From positions 301,085 to 365,084 of the forward strand of contig NZ_WHOM01000033.1 of the NCBI RefSeq assembly GCF_009739465.1: DNA of 64,000 nt. Direction: 5' to 3'. Below, in pieces: positions 22,952-32,320 of this stretch. A program made the position numbers and the translations under genes. The DNA is from Streptomyces apocyni. Lineage in GTDB: Bacteria; Actinomycetota; Actinomycetes; Streptomycetales; Streptomycetaceae. Under the pieces are notes generated by a model that worked only from the letters and a program-made list of their open reading frames with translations, searched no databases and was not told the origin of the DNA. Numbering within the stretch: position 1 is the stretch's first letter; each line of letters begins with the position of its first letter.

Positions 22952-24250
22952 TCAGGCGAGCAGCAGGCCGAGACCGCCGAGGGTGTACATGATCATGAGG
23001 GCCAGCAGCGGGAGTTGACCCGCGACCGCTCGCGCGGGCGGAAACAGGCGTACGGACCGGTCGTGCGCGGCGATGACCCCGAGGATATGGCCGGTCACGA
23101 TGGCGACGACCTGGAGCGTGGCGAGGCCGCCTGGACCCAGTGGCGGCTCGGGTGGGACGGCATTGTCAGTGCCGGATGCCACGATGACTGTGCGTGGTCC
23201 TTCCGTGACGAAGAGTGTGAAGTAGTGGGCGACGAGATAGCCGAGGGCGATGGGGACGAGTGAGTGCGCGAAGGAGGTGAGGGGATGCGGTAGTTGGCCC
23301 GAGATCGCGCGGGCGGCGCCCGCGCACAGGCAGTACAGCGCCGCGACGAGTGCGACGGCTCCGAGCAGTCCGAGTGTGGCGGTGGGGGTACGGCCGAGGG
23401 TCGAGGTCTGCAGGGTGGTGATCCAGGAAGGGGAGTCGGAGAAGCCGTCGTAGGCGGTGGAGCCGAGCATGACGCAGACGGTGGCGACAAGACCGGGGGC
23501 AGGCTCGGTCGCGTCGAGGCCGTGGAGGGGGTTGCGCAGGACGAGACGGCCGTCCCCGCGGCGGCCGAGGGGAGAGAGCCGGGCCAGCAGCGTGGAGTAC
23601 GCCTCGAAGGCATCGCCGCGGGCGAACCACTGGTCGCCGTGGCGAGCGGCGGCCGCGAGCTGGAGGACGGCGTAGACGGCGAGGAAGGTCAGGAGGGTGG
23701 TGGTCGACGCGGGCTCGGGCGCGGCGAGTTCGAGCCAGGTGAAGAAGAACAGGCCGAGGGCGGCGGGCCACAGGCCCAGGCGCGCGGGCAGCGGGCGGTA
23801 CGCGGCGGCGGGGTCGCGGCGCACGGCACGGCAGGCGAGGGCGTAGGCGGCTCGCAGCGGGTTGAGGAGCCGCCAGACAGGGCCGAGGAGCAGGGAGGCG
23901 GGGACGAGGCCGACCCAGAACAGGACGTAGACGGCGCCGGGGGCCGGGTTGCGGTCGGGGTCGTCGGGACCGAACAGGAGGTGCAGCGCGACGAACAGTG
24001 CGGCGGCCAGACCGAGTCCGCGCAGCGCGGTGCGGGTCGCGCGGGCGTCGGCGAGGCGTTGGAGCGGGGCGGGCAGCGGCAGGCCGGTGCGGTCGCCGTG
24101 GAAGCGGGAGGTGGACCAGAGCAGGCCAAGGGCGAGAAAGGAGACGAAGAGTGCGGTGAAGGCACCGGCGTAGGCATAGAAGGGAGAGATCGGCAGGTCG
24201 TGCTGTGACCCGACACCGTGGGCGAGTCCGGCCGGGGTGCTGGCTGTCAC
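22952..24250 (-). CDS. Polytopic membrane protein, third gene of beta-helix operon
   Basis: 432 residues with about ten to eleven hydrophobic segments from residue 25 to the end (for example FYAYAGAFTALFVSFLALGL, GAVYVLFWVGLVPASLLLG and LLALMIMYTLGGLGLLLA). I recognise no transporter family. Conserved-looking polar positions inside helices include HSLVPIALGYLVAHYF and VVAIVTGHILGVIAAHD, with several His in or near membrane segments. The GTG start overlaps the stop of the lipoprotein gene (GTGA), so it is translationally coupled and its product probably works with the two exported proteins encoded upstream. Function is unknown. Confidence 0.8.
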   Translation of the reverse strand: MTASTPAGLAHGVGSQHDLPISPFYAYAGAFTALFVSFLALGLLWSTSRFHGDRTGLPLPAPLQRLADARATRTALRGLGLAAALFVALHLLFGPDDPDRNPAPGAVYVLFWVGLVPASLLLGPVWRLLNPLRAAYALACRAVRRDPAAAYRPLPARLGLWPAALGLFFFTWLELAAPEPASTTTLLTFLAVYAVLQLAAAARHGDQWFARGDAFEAYSTLLARLSPLGRRGDGRLVLRNPLHGLDATEPAPGLVATVCVMLGSTAYDGFSDSPSWITTLQTSTLGRTPTATLGLLGAVALVAALYCLCAGAARAISGQLPHPLTSFAHSLVPIALGYLVAHYFTLFVTEGPRTVIVASGTDNAVPPEPPLGPGGLATLQVVAIVTGHILGVIAAHDRSVRLFPPARAVAGQLPLLALMIMYTLGGLGLLLA

Positions 24251-25089
24251 CGGACGGCGAGTTGGGTGAGGACCAGCTTCGCGTCGTGCGTTTCGACCTC
24301 GAAGAGGCCGGTACGGTCGGCGGTGAAGGTGAGGGTGGTGGTTTCCCCCGCGCGCAGGGGTGCCTGCCGGTCGTAGCCGTGGACGTGCAGGGTGTCGTCG
24401 CGGTCGCTGGTCACCTTCAGGCGTACTCGCTGGCCCTTCTTGACGTCCACGCGGCCGGGTGCGGGGCTGACCTTGCCGTCGGCGAGGGCGATCTTCACAG
24501 TCTGGTCGGCGGGCCCGGTGTCCTGGCTGGCCGCGTTCTCGGTGAGCTTCGCGGTGGACTCGATTGGCTTGCCTTTCACCGCCCATGGGGTGTGGTCGTC
24601 GGCGTACAGGCGGACGGTGACCTCGCGGGTGCCCTTTGCGACCAGGCGGCTGGGCAGGTGGTGCCAGCGGGCGTAGAGCCGGGCGGTCTTGCGGCCGTCG
24701 ACATAGAGGTGGGCGTGACCGGTGCCGTGCAGGGCGCCGCCGCCGACGCTGTCGGGGGTGAACCGGAAGTTCCGTACGGAGAGTTGGAGGTTCCAGCCGT
24801 CATGGGAGTCGGGGCGCGCGGTGAGCTTGACCTCGGGTGCGCCCTTCCGGGGAACTTGCCGGTAGCGGTGGCCGCTCTCGTCCCTGGTGTCGAGCAGTTC
24901 GCCGACCGGGCCCTCGGCCTCCTCGTGGCTGGTGCCGGGCTTGTGGTGGGTGGTGGGGCGGCCCCCGCACCCGGCCACCGCGCCGATGAGGAGGAGGACG
25001 GCGGTGAGCGGAAGGACGGTTCGACGGGCGGAGCGGGCTAGGGCGGAGTGGGCTAGCGCCGGGCGGGCCCGTGGTGGGGAGGTGGTCAT
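24247..25089 (-). CDS. Cupredoxin-like lipoprotein, second gene of beta-helix operon
   Basis: 280 residues. An Arg-containing N-terminus and hydrophobic segment end in VAGCGG (Cys about residue 42), a lipobox, so it should be anchored outside the membrane. The middle part (about 70-180) is beta-rich with HLYVDGRKTARLYARWHHLP. The last about 90 residues resemble an EfeO/cupredoxin-like domain: KVSPAPGRVDVKKGQRVRLKV by position, then DDTLHVHGYDRQAPLRAGE and a FEVETHDAKLVL end. The His residues of HVHGYD and ETHD could bind metal, but a classic Cys-His-Met copper set is absent. It is coupled to its neighbours by ATGA (25086-25089) and GTGA (24247-24250) overlaps. Confidence 0.82.
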   Translation of the reverse strand: MTTSPPRARPALAHSALARSARRTVLPLTAVLLLIGAVAGCGGRPTTHHKPGTSHEEAEGPVGELLDTRDESGHRYRQVPRKGAPEVKLTARPDSHDGWNLQLSVRNFRFTPDSVGGGALHGTGHAHLYVDGRKTARLYARWHHLPSRLVAKGTREVTVRLYADDHTPWAVKGKPIESTAKLTENAASQDTGPADQTVKIALADGKVSPAPGRVDVKKGQRVRLKVTSDRDDTLHVHGYDRQAPLRAGETTTLTFTADRTGLFEVETHDAKLVLTQLAVR

Positions 25090-27176
25090 GCCGGGGCTCC
25101 CTTCGGGGTGGGCGGTGGGGTGCCCGGGTCGGGGCGGCTGCCCGTGGCGGGGCCGGTCTCGGCGTCGGGTTCCGCGGCCGTGGTGGTGTCGCGGCCCGCC
25201 GCGGCGACCACGGCCCACAGCACCCAGACCACACCGAGCAGCCCGCGAAGCCACGCTGGCCCCAGGGGAATCCAGGGGATCATCAGGACGGCCTTGTCGA
25301 AGGCGTCGAGGAGGGTCAGGGCGCCGAGGGCGACCGTCGTCCAGCCCAGCACCGGCCGGGTACGCCGCAGGGCGAGGCCGATGCCGGTCCACCAGGCGCC
25401 GATGAGGAGCAGCGCCAGTGCCGGGACGTAGGACGCGGTGAGGCTGGTCGTCGAGCCCGCCACGTCCAGCGCGAGCCCGACCGCGCCCACCGCCGAGGCA
25501 ACGGTCGCGAGCCGGTCGTGCCGCAGCCTGCGCCACCACAACACACCGCCGACCAGGGCGAGGACGACCGCGATGCCCAGCGAGAGCTGGACCTCGACCC
25601 GCTCGATGCCGCGCGCCCCGTACCAGTCGCAGCCTGCCGGGAGGCGGCGTGCCTGGACGTCGTAGTCGGCGCAGACCAGCAGGTGGGCGAGTTTGCTGGG
25701 CTCGCCGGCCAGCCGGTCGGAGCCGCCGGACACCGCGCCACGCTTCGCTCCGCACTCGGGCAGCGCGCGCGGCGTGGAGGCTCCGGTGTCGGCCTGCCAG
25801 CAGTTTCCCTCGCCCTGCCCGTCCCACCAGACGTCGGTGCGGTTGGGGCGCGCCTTGCCCTGCGGGTCCTCGCCCAGGTGGTTGCTCGCGTAGCGGTTGT
25901 GGTGGGAGGTGTCGGCCTGCTTCGACCAGGCCGACTCGCCCCGGATGAACGCGGGTACGGCGCTCAGGAAGAAGGCGGCGCGGTCATGCCCGTACACCCA
26001 GTTGTCCTCGTAGATGTTCCAGTTGCCGCCCGCGGTGATGATGCCGGTGCCGGGTGGCATGGAGATCTGCGGGCACACCACGCCCCGTTCGTAGCCGCGC
26101 TCGACGGGTGGCTTGGCGCAGGTGCCGTCGGCGACGTGCCGGTAGTAGTTCTGGTTGTTGTCGTGGATGCGGTTGCGTTCGAACTTGGCGTGGTTCTGCG
26201 GCAGTCCGGGGTGGCCGGGGAAGGCGGAGTCCATGGAGGCGCCGCCCATGTTGTGGTCGAACTCGTTGTCGTGGACCCAGACGGAGTCGCCCGCCGTGCC
26301 GGAGTAGCCGACCATGTTGTGGTGGCTGCGGCAGCCGGTGATCTCGATGGAGTAGCGCGGTACGTCGTAGCCGCGGTCGGCGTTGATGTCGGATGCGCTG
26401 CCCGGGTAGATGCCGGAGTCGCCGTTGCCGTAGGCCTCGCAGTCCTTGTAGAGCCCGTGGTCGCTGGCGAAGGTGAGGAAACCGTACTCGTCGTTCCAGC
26501 GGGTGAGTACGTCGTCGATGACGAAGCCGTCGGCGGCGAGGATGTACAGGGAGTTGAAGGTGCTGCGCTGGGCGGTGAAGTTCCGGAAGTAGATGCCGTC
26601 GGCGCTGTCCGCGCGGACGGCGTTGAGCTTCTGGTACTTGGCGTCGATCACGACGTCGCCACGGCCCGCGCCGGTGCCCTCGATCTGTAGGTTCTTCTTG
26701 CCGAGGATCGCGACCAGGTTCTGGTTGTGCGGGCACTGCTTCTGCTGCGCGTACGACAGAACCTGGTAGCCGAGCGCGGAATCCGGCGCCTTCAGCCGCG
26801 CGCAGGCGCCTTTCGGTTTCGGCTGGGAGGGCTCCTCCTCGTAGAGCCCGGGCAGGATCGCGATGTTCATGCCGGGCTTGTCGACCGCGTCGACGGCCTC
26901 CTGGAGGTGCCGGTAGCCGTCGTCCAGGCAGCGCGTGAAGAGCTTCAGGTTCCGTTCGCGAAGCTCCTTGGGGAAGCCGGATATCCGGCGTTCGAACGCG
27001 CCCCGGTCGGTCTTGCAGACCAGCAGGTCCGGCTCGCCCTCGCGGTACTCGGGGACACTTCCGGAGCCGTCGGGGAAGTCGACGGGCCGCTCTTCGTGCG
27101 CCTGGGCCGCCGCGGCGGCGGTCAGCGTGAGGGCGATGGCCACCAGGACGGCGAGGAACCTGCGGGTCCATGACAT
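25086..27176 (-). CDS. Secreted/membrane right-handed beta-helix protein, first gene of operon
   Basis: 696 residues. Signal peptide 1-26 (ends AAAAAQA-HEE). Residues about 60-450 show the repeated short strands and Asn/Gly turns of parallel beta-helix (NosD/CASH-like) proteins, for example KNLQIEGTGAGRGDVVID, YRNFT-like turns and ITGCRSHHNMVGYSG. A Cys-containing region follows (CGAKRG, CADYDVQARRLPAGC), then about four membrane helices between 535 and 665 and a Pro-rich cytoplasmic tail. Beta-helix proteins bind or cleave polysaccharide, and NosD helps insert copper into N2O reductase; neither role can be assigned. No nos genes are adjacent. Translation is coupled to the lipoprotein gene. 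Confidence 0.82.
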   Translation of the reverse strand: MSWTRRFLAVLVAIALTLTAAAAAQAHEERPVDFPDGSGSVPEYREGEPDLLVCKTDRGAFERRISGFPKELRERNLKLFTRCLDDGYRHLQEAVDAVDKPGMNIAILPGLYEEEPSQPKPKGACARLKAPDSALGYQVLSYAQQKQCPHNQNLVAILGKKNLQIEGTGAGRGDVVIDAKYQKLNAVRADSADGIYFRNFTAQRSTFNSLYILAADGFVIDDVLTRWNDEYGFLTFASDHGLYKDCEAYGNGDSGIYPGSASDINADRGYDVPRYSIEITGCRSHHNMVGYSGTAGDSVWVHDNEFDHNMGGASMDSAFPGHPGLPQNHAKFERNRIHDNNQNYYRHVADGTCAKPPVERGYERGVVCPQISMPPGTGIITAGGNWNIYEDNWVYGHDRAAFFLSAVPAFIRGESAWSKQADTSHHNRYASNHLGEDPQGKARPNRTDVWWDGQGEGNCWQADTGASTPRALPECGAKRGAVSGGSDRLAGEPSKLAHLLVCADYDVQARRLPAGCDWYGARGIERVEVQLSLGIAVVLALVGGVLWWRRLRHDRLATVASAVGAVGLALDVAGSTTSLTASYVPALALLLIGAWWTGIGLALRRTRPVLGWTTVALGALTLLDAFDKAVLMIPWIPLGPAWLRGLLGVVWVLWAVVAAAGRDTTTAAEPDAETGPATGSRPDPGTPPPTPKGAPA

Positions 27177-27314
27177 GCGCGAGAGAGTAGAGGATTGTTC
27201 ATCTTTTGGAACCCCCCGCGCACAGGGAGTTTTTCCGGTGCCGATACGACCAGACGCCGCCCAGACACCCCACAGACCCGCCCAGATGCCGCCCAGATGC
27301 CGCCGCGATCACCG

Positions 27315-27343
27315 TTGACGGTCATCCTCAGGATTCCTATGGT
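27315..27343 (+). promoter_or_regulatory. Predicted hmgA promoter
   Basis: TTGACG (27315-27320) and TATGGT (27338-27343) with 17-bp spacing fit a vegetative sigma promoter. The -10 element is inside the inverted repeat that follows, so a bound regulator would block polymerase. Confidence 0.55.
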
Positions 27344-27358
27344 TATCAATAGGAATCC
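27331..27358. promoter_or_regulatory. Perfect inverted repeat at the hmgA promoter
   Basis: GGATTCCTAT (27331-27340) and ATAGGAATCC (27349-27358), exact 10-bp arms separated by an 8-bp spacer. It ends 23 bp before the hmgA start. The AT-richness contrasts with the surroundings. It is probably the operator for homogentisate-responsive control. Confidence 0.8.
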
Positions 27359-27381
27359 TTCAGCACTCAGGAGCGGTCACG

Positions 27382-28752
27382 ATGAGCGGCATCGAGCAGG
27401 CGCGGAAGACAGCCCAGGGACTCGGCGGGCTGTCCGGATTCGGCAACGAGCACAGCTCGGAGGCAGTACCCGGCGCCCTGCCGATCGGCCGCAACTCCCC
27501 CCAGCGCGCCCCGCTCGGCCTGTACGCGGAGCAGCTCAGCGGCTCCGCCTTCACCGAGCCCCGCGCGCACAACCGCAGGTCATGGCTGTACCGCATCCGC
27601 CCATCGGCGTCGCACCCGGCCTTCGTACGCACCGACAACGGCGCCCTGCGGACCGGCCCCTTCACCGAGACCGTCGCCGACCCCAACCGGCTGCGCTGGA
27701 ACCCGCTGCCCGAGCCCGCCCCCGGCACCGACTTCCTGGACGGCCTGTGGACCCTCGGCGGCAACGGCGACGCGACCCAGCGCACCGGCATGGCGGTGCA
27801 CCTCTACCACGCCAACGCCGCCATGGACCGCCGCGTGTTCAGTGACGCTGACGGTGAGCTGCTGATCGTCCCCGAGCACGGCGGGCTGCTGATCCGTACC
27901 GAGTTCGGCCTGCTGCACGCCGAGCCCGGCCACATCGCCCTGATCCCGCGCGGCATCCGCTTCCGCGTCGAACTCCTCCAGGAGAGCGCCCGCGGATACG
28001 TCTGCGAGAACTACGGCGCCCCCTTCCAGCTCCCCGACCTCGGCCCGATCGGCGCCAACGGCCTGGCGAACACCCGCGACTTCCTGGCACCCGTCGCCGC
28101 GTACGAGGAGGTCGAGGGCCCCGTCGAGGTGGTCAACAAATTCTGCGGGAACCTCTGGAAGGCGACCTACGACCACTCACCCCTGGACGTCGTCGCCTGG
28201 CACGGCAACCACCTGCCGTACGTCTACGACCTACGACGCTTCAACGTCATCGGCAGCATCAGCTACGACCACCCCGACCCGTCCATCTTCACGGTGCTCA
28301 CCTCGCCGTCGGACACACCCGGCCTGGCGGGCGTGGACTTCGTGGTGTTCGCGCCGCGCTGGCTGGTCGGCGAGGACACCTTCCGGCCGCCGTACTTCCA
28401 CCGCAACGTGATGAGCGAGTACATGGGCCTGATCGAGGGCGCGTACGACGCCAAGGCGGCGGGCGAGGGGGGCTTCGTGCCCGGCGGCGGCTCCCTGCAC
28501 AACATGATGTCGGCGCACGGACCCGACCGGGAGACCTTCGACCGGGCGAGCGCCGCCGAGCTCGCACCGCAGAAGATCGACGACAGCCTGGCGTTCATGT
28601 TCGAGACCCGGTGGCCGGTGACGCTCACGCCGCAGGCCGCGGCGGCGGACCATCTGCAGCAGGGGTATGACGATGTGTGGCAGGGGCTCCAGCGGCACTG
28701 GGGATCTGAGGGATCTGAGGGATACTCGCCCAGTGATGTCAGCCGATCGTAA
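27382..28752 (+). CDS. hmgA: Homogentisate 1,2-dioxygenase
   Basis: 456 residues, full length. Homogentisate dioxygenase opens the ring of homogentisate to maleylacetoacetate in tyrosine and phenylalanine breakdown. N-terminal [12 protein letters not shown] and the conserved [15 protein letters not shown] are diagnostic. The iron ligands by family alignment are His340, Glu346 and His379 (in SAHGPD). The following maleylacetoacetate isomerase and fumarylacetoacetase genes are not seen in this window. The gene lies behind a perfect inverted-repeat operator and is followed after 12 bp by a GntR regulator on the same strand. Confidence 0.96.
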   Translation: MSGIEQARKTAQGLGGLSGFGNEHSSEAVPGALPIGRNSPQRAPLGLYAEQLSGSAFTEPRAHNRRSWLYRIRPSASHPAFVRTDNGALRTGPFTETVADPNRLRWNPLPEPAPGTDFLDGLWTLGGNGDATQRTGMAVHLYHANAAMDRRVFSDADGELLIVPEHGGLLIRTEFGLLHAEPGHIALIPRGIRFRVELLQESARGYVCENYGAPFQLPDLGPIGANGLANTRDFLAPVAAYEEVEGPVEVVNKFCGNLWKATYDHSPLDVVAWHGNHLPYVYDLRRFNVIGSISYDHPDPSIFTVLTSPSDTPGLAGVDFVVFAPRWLVGEDTFRPPYFHRNVMSEYMGLIEGAYDAKAAGEGGFVPGGGSLHNMMSAHGPDRETFDRASAAELAPQKIDDSLAFMFETRWPVTLTPQAAAADHLQQGYDDVWQGLQRHWGSEGSEGYSPSDVSRS

Positions 28753-28764
28753 TACGGAGCAGCC

Positions 28765-29514
28765 GTGACCGCCTTTGCCCCGGACTCGATCGTCCTCAAT
28801 CGCAAGTTGCCCCTCTGGTATCAGGTCTCCCAGTCGCTGCGGGCCTCGATTCTCGGCCGCTCGCCGGAGGCGCCGCTGCGGCTGCCCACCGAGGAACAGC
28901 TCGCGCTGCACTACGGCGTCAGCGTGCTCACCATGCGGCAGGCACTGAAGGAGCTGGAGGACGAGGGCCTGATCTCCCGGCACCGGCGGCGCGGCACCTT
29001 CATCGAGCCGAGCGCGCGGCGCGGCAGTCCTGTGCGGCTGCTCGGCTCGGTGGACGCGATCGTGGCCCAGCAGTCCGGTATGTCCACCGAGCTGCTCGAC
29101 CACGGCACGGCCCCGGTGCCAGCCGAACTCGCCGAGTACTTCCCGGACACCAGCGGTGTCGCGACGTACCACCGGCTGCGCAGCGACGAGAAGACCGGCG
29201 AGCCGACCAACCACGCGCGTAACTACGTCCTCCCCGAGGTCGCCGAGCGCATCGACCTCGCCGATCTGGCGCGCTGGCCCATGACCAAGGTGCTGCGCGA
29301 CGGGGTCGGGGTGCGCATCAGCCGCATCACCGACACCGTCGAGGCACGGCTCGCCGACCCGGAGACCGCGAGGCTCCTCCAAGTGCCGCTGCTCAGCCCG
29401 ATCCTGCACTACACGGGCGTCACCTACGACGAGGAGGGCCGCGTCCTGGATGTGGCCCGCATCCACTACCGCGGCGATCGCTTCTCGTTCACGGTGACGC
29501 TGGACGCCCACTAG
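28765..29514 (+). CDS. GntR-family regulator with UTRA domain
   Basis: 249 residues. The N-terminal winged helix (LPTEEQLALHYGVSVLTMRQALKELEDEGL, about 37-66) is GntR, and the C-terminal half is a UTRA ligand domain of HutC type (LRSDEKTGEPTNHARNYVLPEVAERI; ARIHYRGDRFSFTVTLD). GTG start. Its location 12 bp after hmgA suggests it is cotranscribed and responds to an aromatic-acid intermediate, possibly acting on the inverted repeat in front of hmgA (inference; typical GntR sites are GTNTAN-like and the repeat does not match well). Confidence 0.9.
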   Translation: MTAFAPDSIVLNRKLPLWYQVSQSLRASILGRSPEAPLRLPTEEQLALHYGVSVLTMRQALKELEDEGLISRHRRRGTFIEPSARRGSPVRLLGSVDAIVAQQSGMSTELLDHGTAPVPAELAEYFPDTSGVATYHRLRSDEKTGEPTNHARNYVLPEVAERIDLADLARWPMTKVLRDGVGVRISRITDTVEARLADPETARLLQVPLLSPILHYTGVTYDEEGRVLDVARIHYRGDRFSFTVTLDAH

Positions 29515-29571
29515 CTGGACCCACTCGCTGGACGCCCACTAGCCGGATACCCATTAGCCTGACGCCCACTA
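29499..29571. repeat. 15-bp tandem repeat, five units spanning a stop codon
   Basis: Units near GCTGGACGCCCACTA start at 29499, 29514, 29527, 29542 and 29557; units 1 and 3 are identical. Unit 1 encodes the last residues and stop of the GntR gene, so the tail of the gene has been copied downstream. Confidence 0.82.
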
Positions 29572-29628
29572 GACGCCCGCTCAGGCCGCCGTCCGGCCCA
29601 CTGATCACGGTCGCCACCCGTGAGTACG

Positions 29629-30831
29629 ATGCTGGGCGTGACGCACGACGACGCACCGCTGCTCGCGGACCTCATGCCGTGGTCCGTCGCACCGCTGCGG
29701 CTCGGCCGCGCCTGGCCGACAGCGCCGGACGCGGCATCCCTCAGGTCCCGCTGGGACGCCTTCGTCCGCGCTGAGGGCCCCGCCCGGGAGGCGCTGCTGC
29801 GGCCCAGCAGATCGCGCACCCTGCACAGCGCGGTCGCCCAGCTGCCCGGGCAGGCCTCGGGCACCGGCCGGCTCGCCCGCGCGTCGGGCCCCTGCCCCGA
29901 GCCCGTACGGGTGCTGCGCGGGCCGTTCGACGAGCAGTGGCTGATCCCCGACCACCGGCTGATCGACGCGGCCCGTCCTGAATTGTGGCGGGTCGCCGAC
30001 GCCCACCAGTTGTTCCTGGTGGAGCAGGGATACGTTCCCGGCGCCGGTGGCCCCCCGCTGATCGCCACCGCGCTGCTCCCCGAGGGCCGCTCCCCCGCCG
30101 GGCGCCCCGGACGTATCCGTCCGCTGTACCGGCGGCCCGGTGGCGTCGAGCCGAACCTGGCGCCGGGGCTGCTGCGGCTGATCGGTGAGCGGCTCGGCGG
30201 GCCGGTCACCGCCGAGCAGTTCCTCACCTGGGCCCTGGCCGTGGCCTTGCCGACCGCGACCGCGACGGGCTGCCGGGTGCCGCTCCCCGCCGACCCGGAC
30301 ATCTGGGCGCATGGCGTGGAGCTGGGCCATCGCCTGCTCTGGCTCCAGCTGCGCACCGGGGAGCGCCCCAAACTCCCCGGCGGCCGCCGTCCGTACGTCC
30401 GCGCCCCGCTTCCGGCCCGGCCCGCCGAGCTGCTCTACGACCGCGATGAGGAGGCCCTGCTCATCGGCGAGGGCCGGATCTCGCCCGTACCTCCCGAGGC
30501 CTGGGACTTTCATGTGAGCGGGGTACGGCTGCTGGAGCACTGGTTCGCGCGGCGGACGGAACCGGCCGAGCCGGGCACGCTGGAGGCGATACGCCCGGCC
30601 ACCTGGCCGCAGGGGTGGACGTCCGAGTTGCTGGAGCTGATCACCGTGCTGGCCCTGCTCGCCGAGCTGCGGCCCCGGCAGGAGGCGCTGGCGGCCGCCG
30701 TCGAGGGCGAGGTCACGGCGGCGGAGCTGCGCCGGGCCGGGGTCCTGCCGCCCCCGGAATCCGCGCTGCGGCCCGCCTCGGTACTCGACCACCCCGAGGA
30801 AGGTCCGGACGGGCAGTTCGCCCTGCTCTGA
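29629..30831 (+). CDS. Type ISP restriction-modification specificity-domain-like protein
   Basis: 400 residues. The sequence (LADLMPWSVAPLRLGRAWPTAP, then FDEQWLIPDHRLIDAARPELWRVAD, and WDFHVSGVRLLEHWFARR near residue 300) resembles the C-terminal specificity region of type ISP enzymes such as LlaBIII. No helicase/ATPase or N6-methyltransferase motif (DPPY/NPPF) is present, so it lacks the catalytic parts of a restriction-modification enzyme. It is probably an orphan with another role, such as DNA binding. I chose ATG 29629; GTG 29620 or 29638 are possible. Similar orphans are, from memory, frequent in Streptomyces. Confidence 0.7.
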   Translation: MLGVTHDDAPLLADLMPWSVAPLRLGRAWPTAPDAASLRSRWDAFVRAEGPAREALLRPSRSRTLHSAVAQLPGQASGTGRLARASGPCPEPVRVLRGPFDEQWLIPDHRLIDAARPELWRVADAHQLFLVEQGYVPGAGGPPLIATALLPEGRSPAGRPGRIRPLYRRPGGVEPNLAPGLLRLIGERLGGPVTAEQFLTWALAVALPTATATGCRVPLPADPDIWAHGVELGHRLLWLQLRTGERPKLPGGRRPYVRAPLPARPAELLYDRDEEALLIGEGRISPVPPEAWDFHVSGVRLLEHWFARRTEPAEPGTLEAIRPATWPQGWTSELLELITVLALLAELRPRQEALAAAVEGEVTAAELRRAGVLPPPESALRPASVLDHPEEGPDGQFALL

Positions 30832-30912
30832 GCCGTCGGCGCGCGGGGGCTCACCAAGCTGACCGGCTCATGGGGTGACAAGAGCGGGGCAGCCGAGTAA
30901 GGATCGTGGCCT

Positions 30913-32103
30913 ATGCAGCCACTTCCCCTGGACGGCATCACGGTCGTCGCCGTCGAGCAGGCCGTGTCGGCCCCCTTCGCCACCCGGCAGCTCGCGGACC
31001 TCGGAGCCCGGGTCATCAAGATCGAACGCCCGGACGGCGGCGACTTCGCCCGCGGCTACGACACCGCCGCGCGCGGCCTCGCCTCACACTTCGTCTGGAC
31101 GAACCGCGGCAAGCACAGCCTCGCCATCGATCTCAAGGACCCCCGAGGGCTGGCGGCCGTGCGGCGCCTGATCGCGGACGCGGACGTGTTCGTGCAGAAC
31201 CTCGCGCAGGGCGCGGCGGCCCGGCTCGGCCTGGACGCGGCCACCCTGTGCGCCCGGCATCCGCGGCTGGTCGCGGTGGACATCTCGGGCTACGGGGTGG
31301 GCGGCCCGTACGCCGACAAGCGCGCCTACGACATGCTCGTCCAGTGCGAGGCCGGTCTGGTCTCGGTGACCGGGACGCCGGAGCAGCCGGTGAAGGCCGG
31401 GATTCCGGCCGCCGACATCGCGGCCGCGATGTACGCGTACTCGGGTGTACTCGCGGCGCTGTTGCGACGGGCGACGACCGGGGTCGGCGGGCCGGTGGAG
31501 GTCTCGATGCTGGAGGCCCTGGCCGAGTGGATGGGGCATCCGCTGCACCATGCGATGCACGGCGGCGCACCACCGGCGCGCACCGGCCTGGCGCACGCCG
31601 TCATCGCGCCGTACGACGCCTTCCCGACGGCCGACGGCGCGCGGGTACTGCTGTCGGTGCAGAACGACCGGGAGTGGCGGCGGCTGGCCGAACAGGTCAT
31701 GGTCAGACCGGAGTTGGCGCACGATCCGGCGTACGCGACGAACGCGGCCCGTACCGCGCACCGTGAGCAGACCAACGCGCTGGTCGCGAAGGCACTGGCG
31801 GAGCTGGACACCGACGAGGCGCTGCGGCGGCTGGAGGAGGCGGGGATCGCCTGTGCGCGGCTGCGGGATGTCGCCGACGTCGCCGCGCATCCGCAGTTGG
31901 CGGCCAGGGAGCGTTGGCGGGAGGTGGACTCACCGGCCGGGCCACTGCGGGCCATGCTTCCGCCGGTGACGATGCCGGGTGCGGTGGAGCCGGTGATGGG
32001 AGCGGTGCCCGCGCTGGGCCAGCACACGGAGGAGGTGCTGCGGGGCGTGGGGGTGACGGACGGGGAGATCGCCGCGATGCGCCGCGACGGTGTGATTGTT
32101 TGA
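30913..32103 (+). CDS. CaiB/BaiF-family CoA-transferase
   Basis: 396 residues of the family III (formyl-CoA-transferase-type) fold. N-terminal LPLDGITVVAVEQAVSAPFATRQLADLGARVIKIER is diagnostic (shown by position: residues 3-36). Asp140 in AYDMLVQCEAG is the expected acyl-carrying residue, and RTGLAHAVIAPYDAF and PVTMPGAV occur in the usual places. It moves CoA between an acyl-CoA and a free organic acid. It is a stand-alone gene close to hmgA and acyl-CoA genes, so activation of an organic acid is plausible. The start ATG at 30913 is 82 bp after the previous stop. Confidence 0.92.
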   Translation: MQPLPLDGITVVAVEQAVSAPFATRQLADLGARVIKIERPDGGDFARGYDTAARGLASHFVWTNRGKHSLAIDLKDPRGLAAVRRLIADADVFVQNLAQGAAARLGLDAATLCARHPRLVAVDISGYGVGGPYADKRAYDMLVQCEAGLVSVTGTPEQPVKAGIPAADIAAAMYAYSGVLAALLRRATTGVGGPVEVSMLEALAEWMGHPLHHAMHGGAPPARTGLAHAVIAPYDAFPTADGARVLLSVQNDREWRRLAEQVMVRPELAHDPAYATNAARTAHREQTNALVAKALAELDTDEALRRLEEAGIACARLRDVADVAAHPQLAARERWREVDSPAGPLRAMLPPVTMPGAVEPVMGAVPALGQHTEEVLRGVGVTDGEIAAMRRDGVIV

Positions 32104-32320
32104 GGGTACGGCGGGCGGCCGTGGCGGGAGCGGGCCACAGGAACGGGCCAGGCGTGAAGCCGGGGGGCTGGAGCTGGAGCCGGTGTGGAGCGGGAGCCAG
32201 AGTTCGAGCGGGAGTCGGGACTGGAGCGGGAGGTGTCTGGCGGATCAGGCCTGGTGGAGCGGGCGACGCTGCTCTGCGGGTCGCGCCCCGGCATGATCCG
32301 CCGGACACGCCCCGTGGTCG

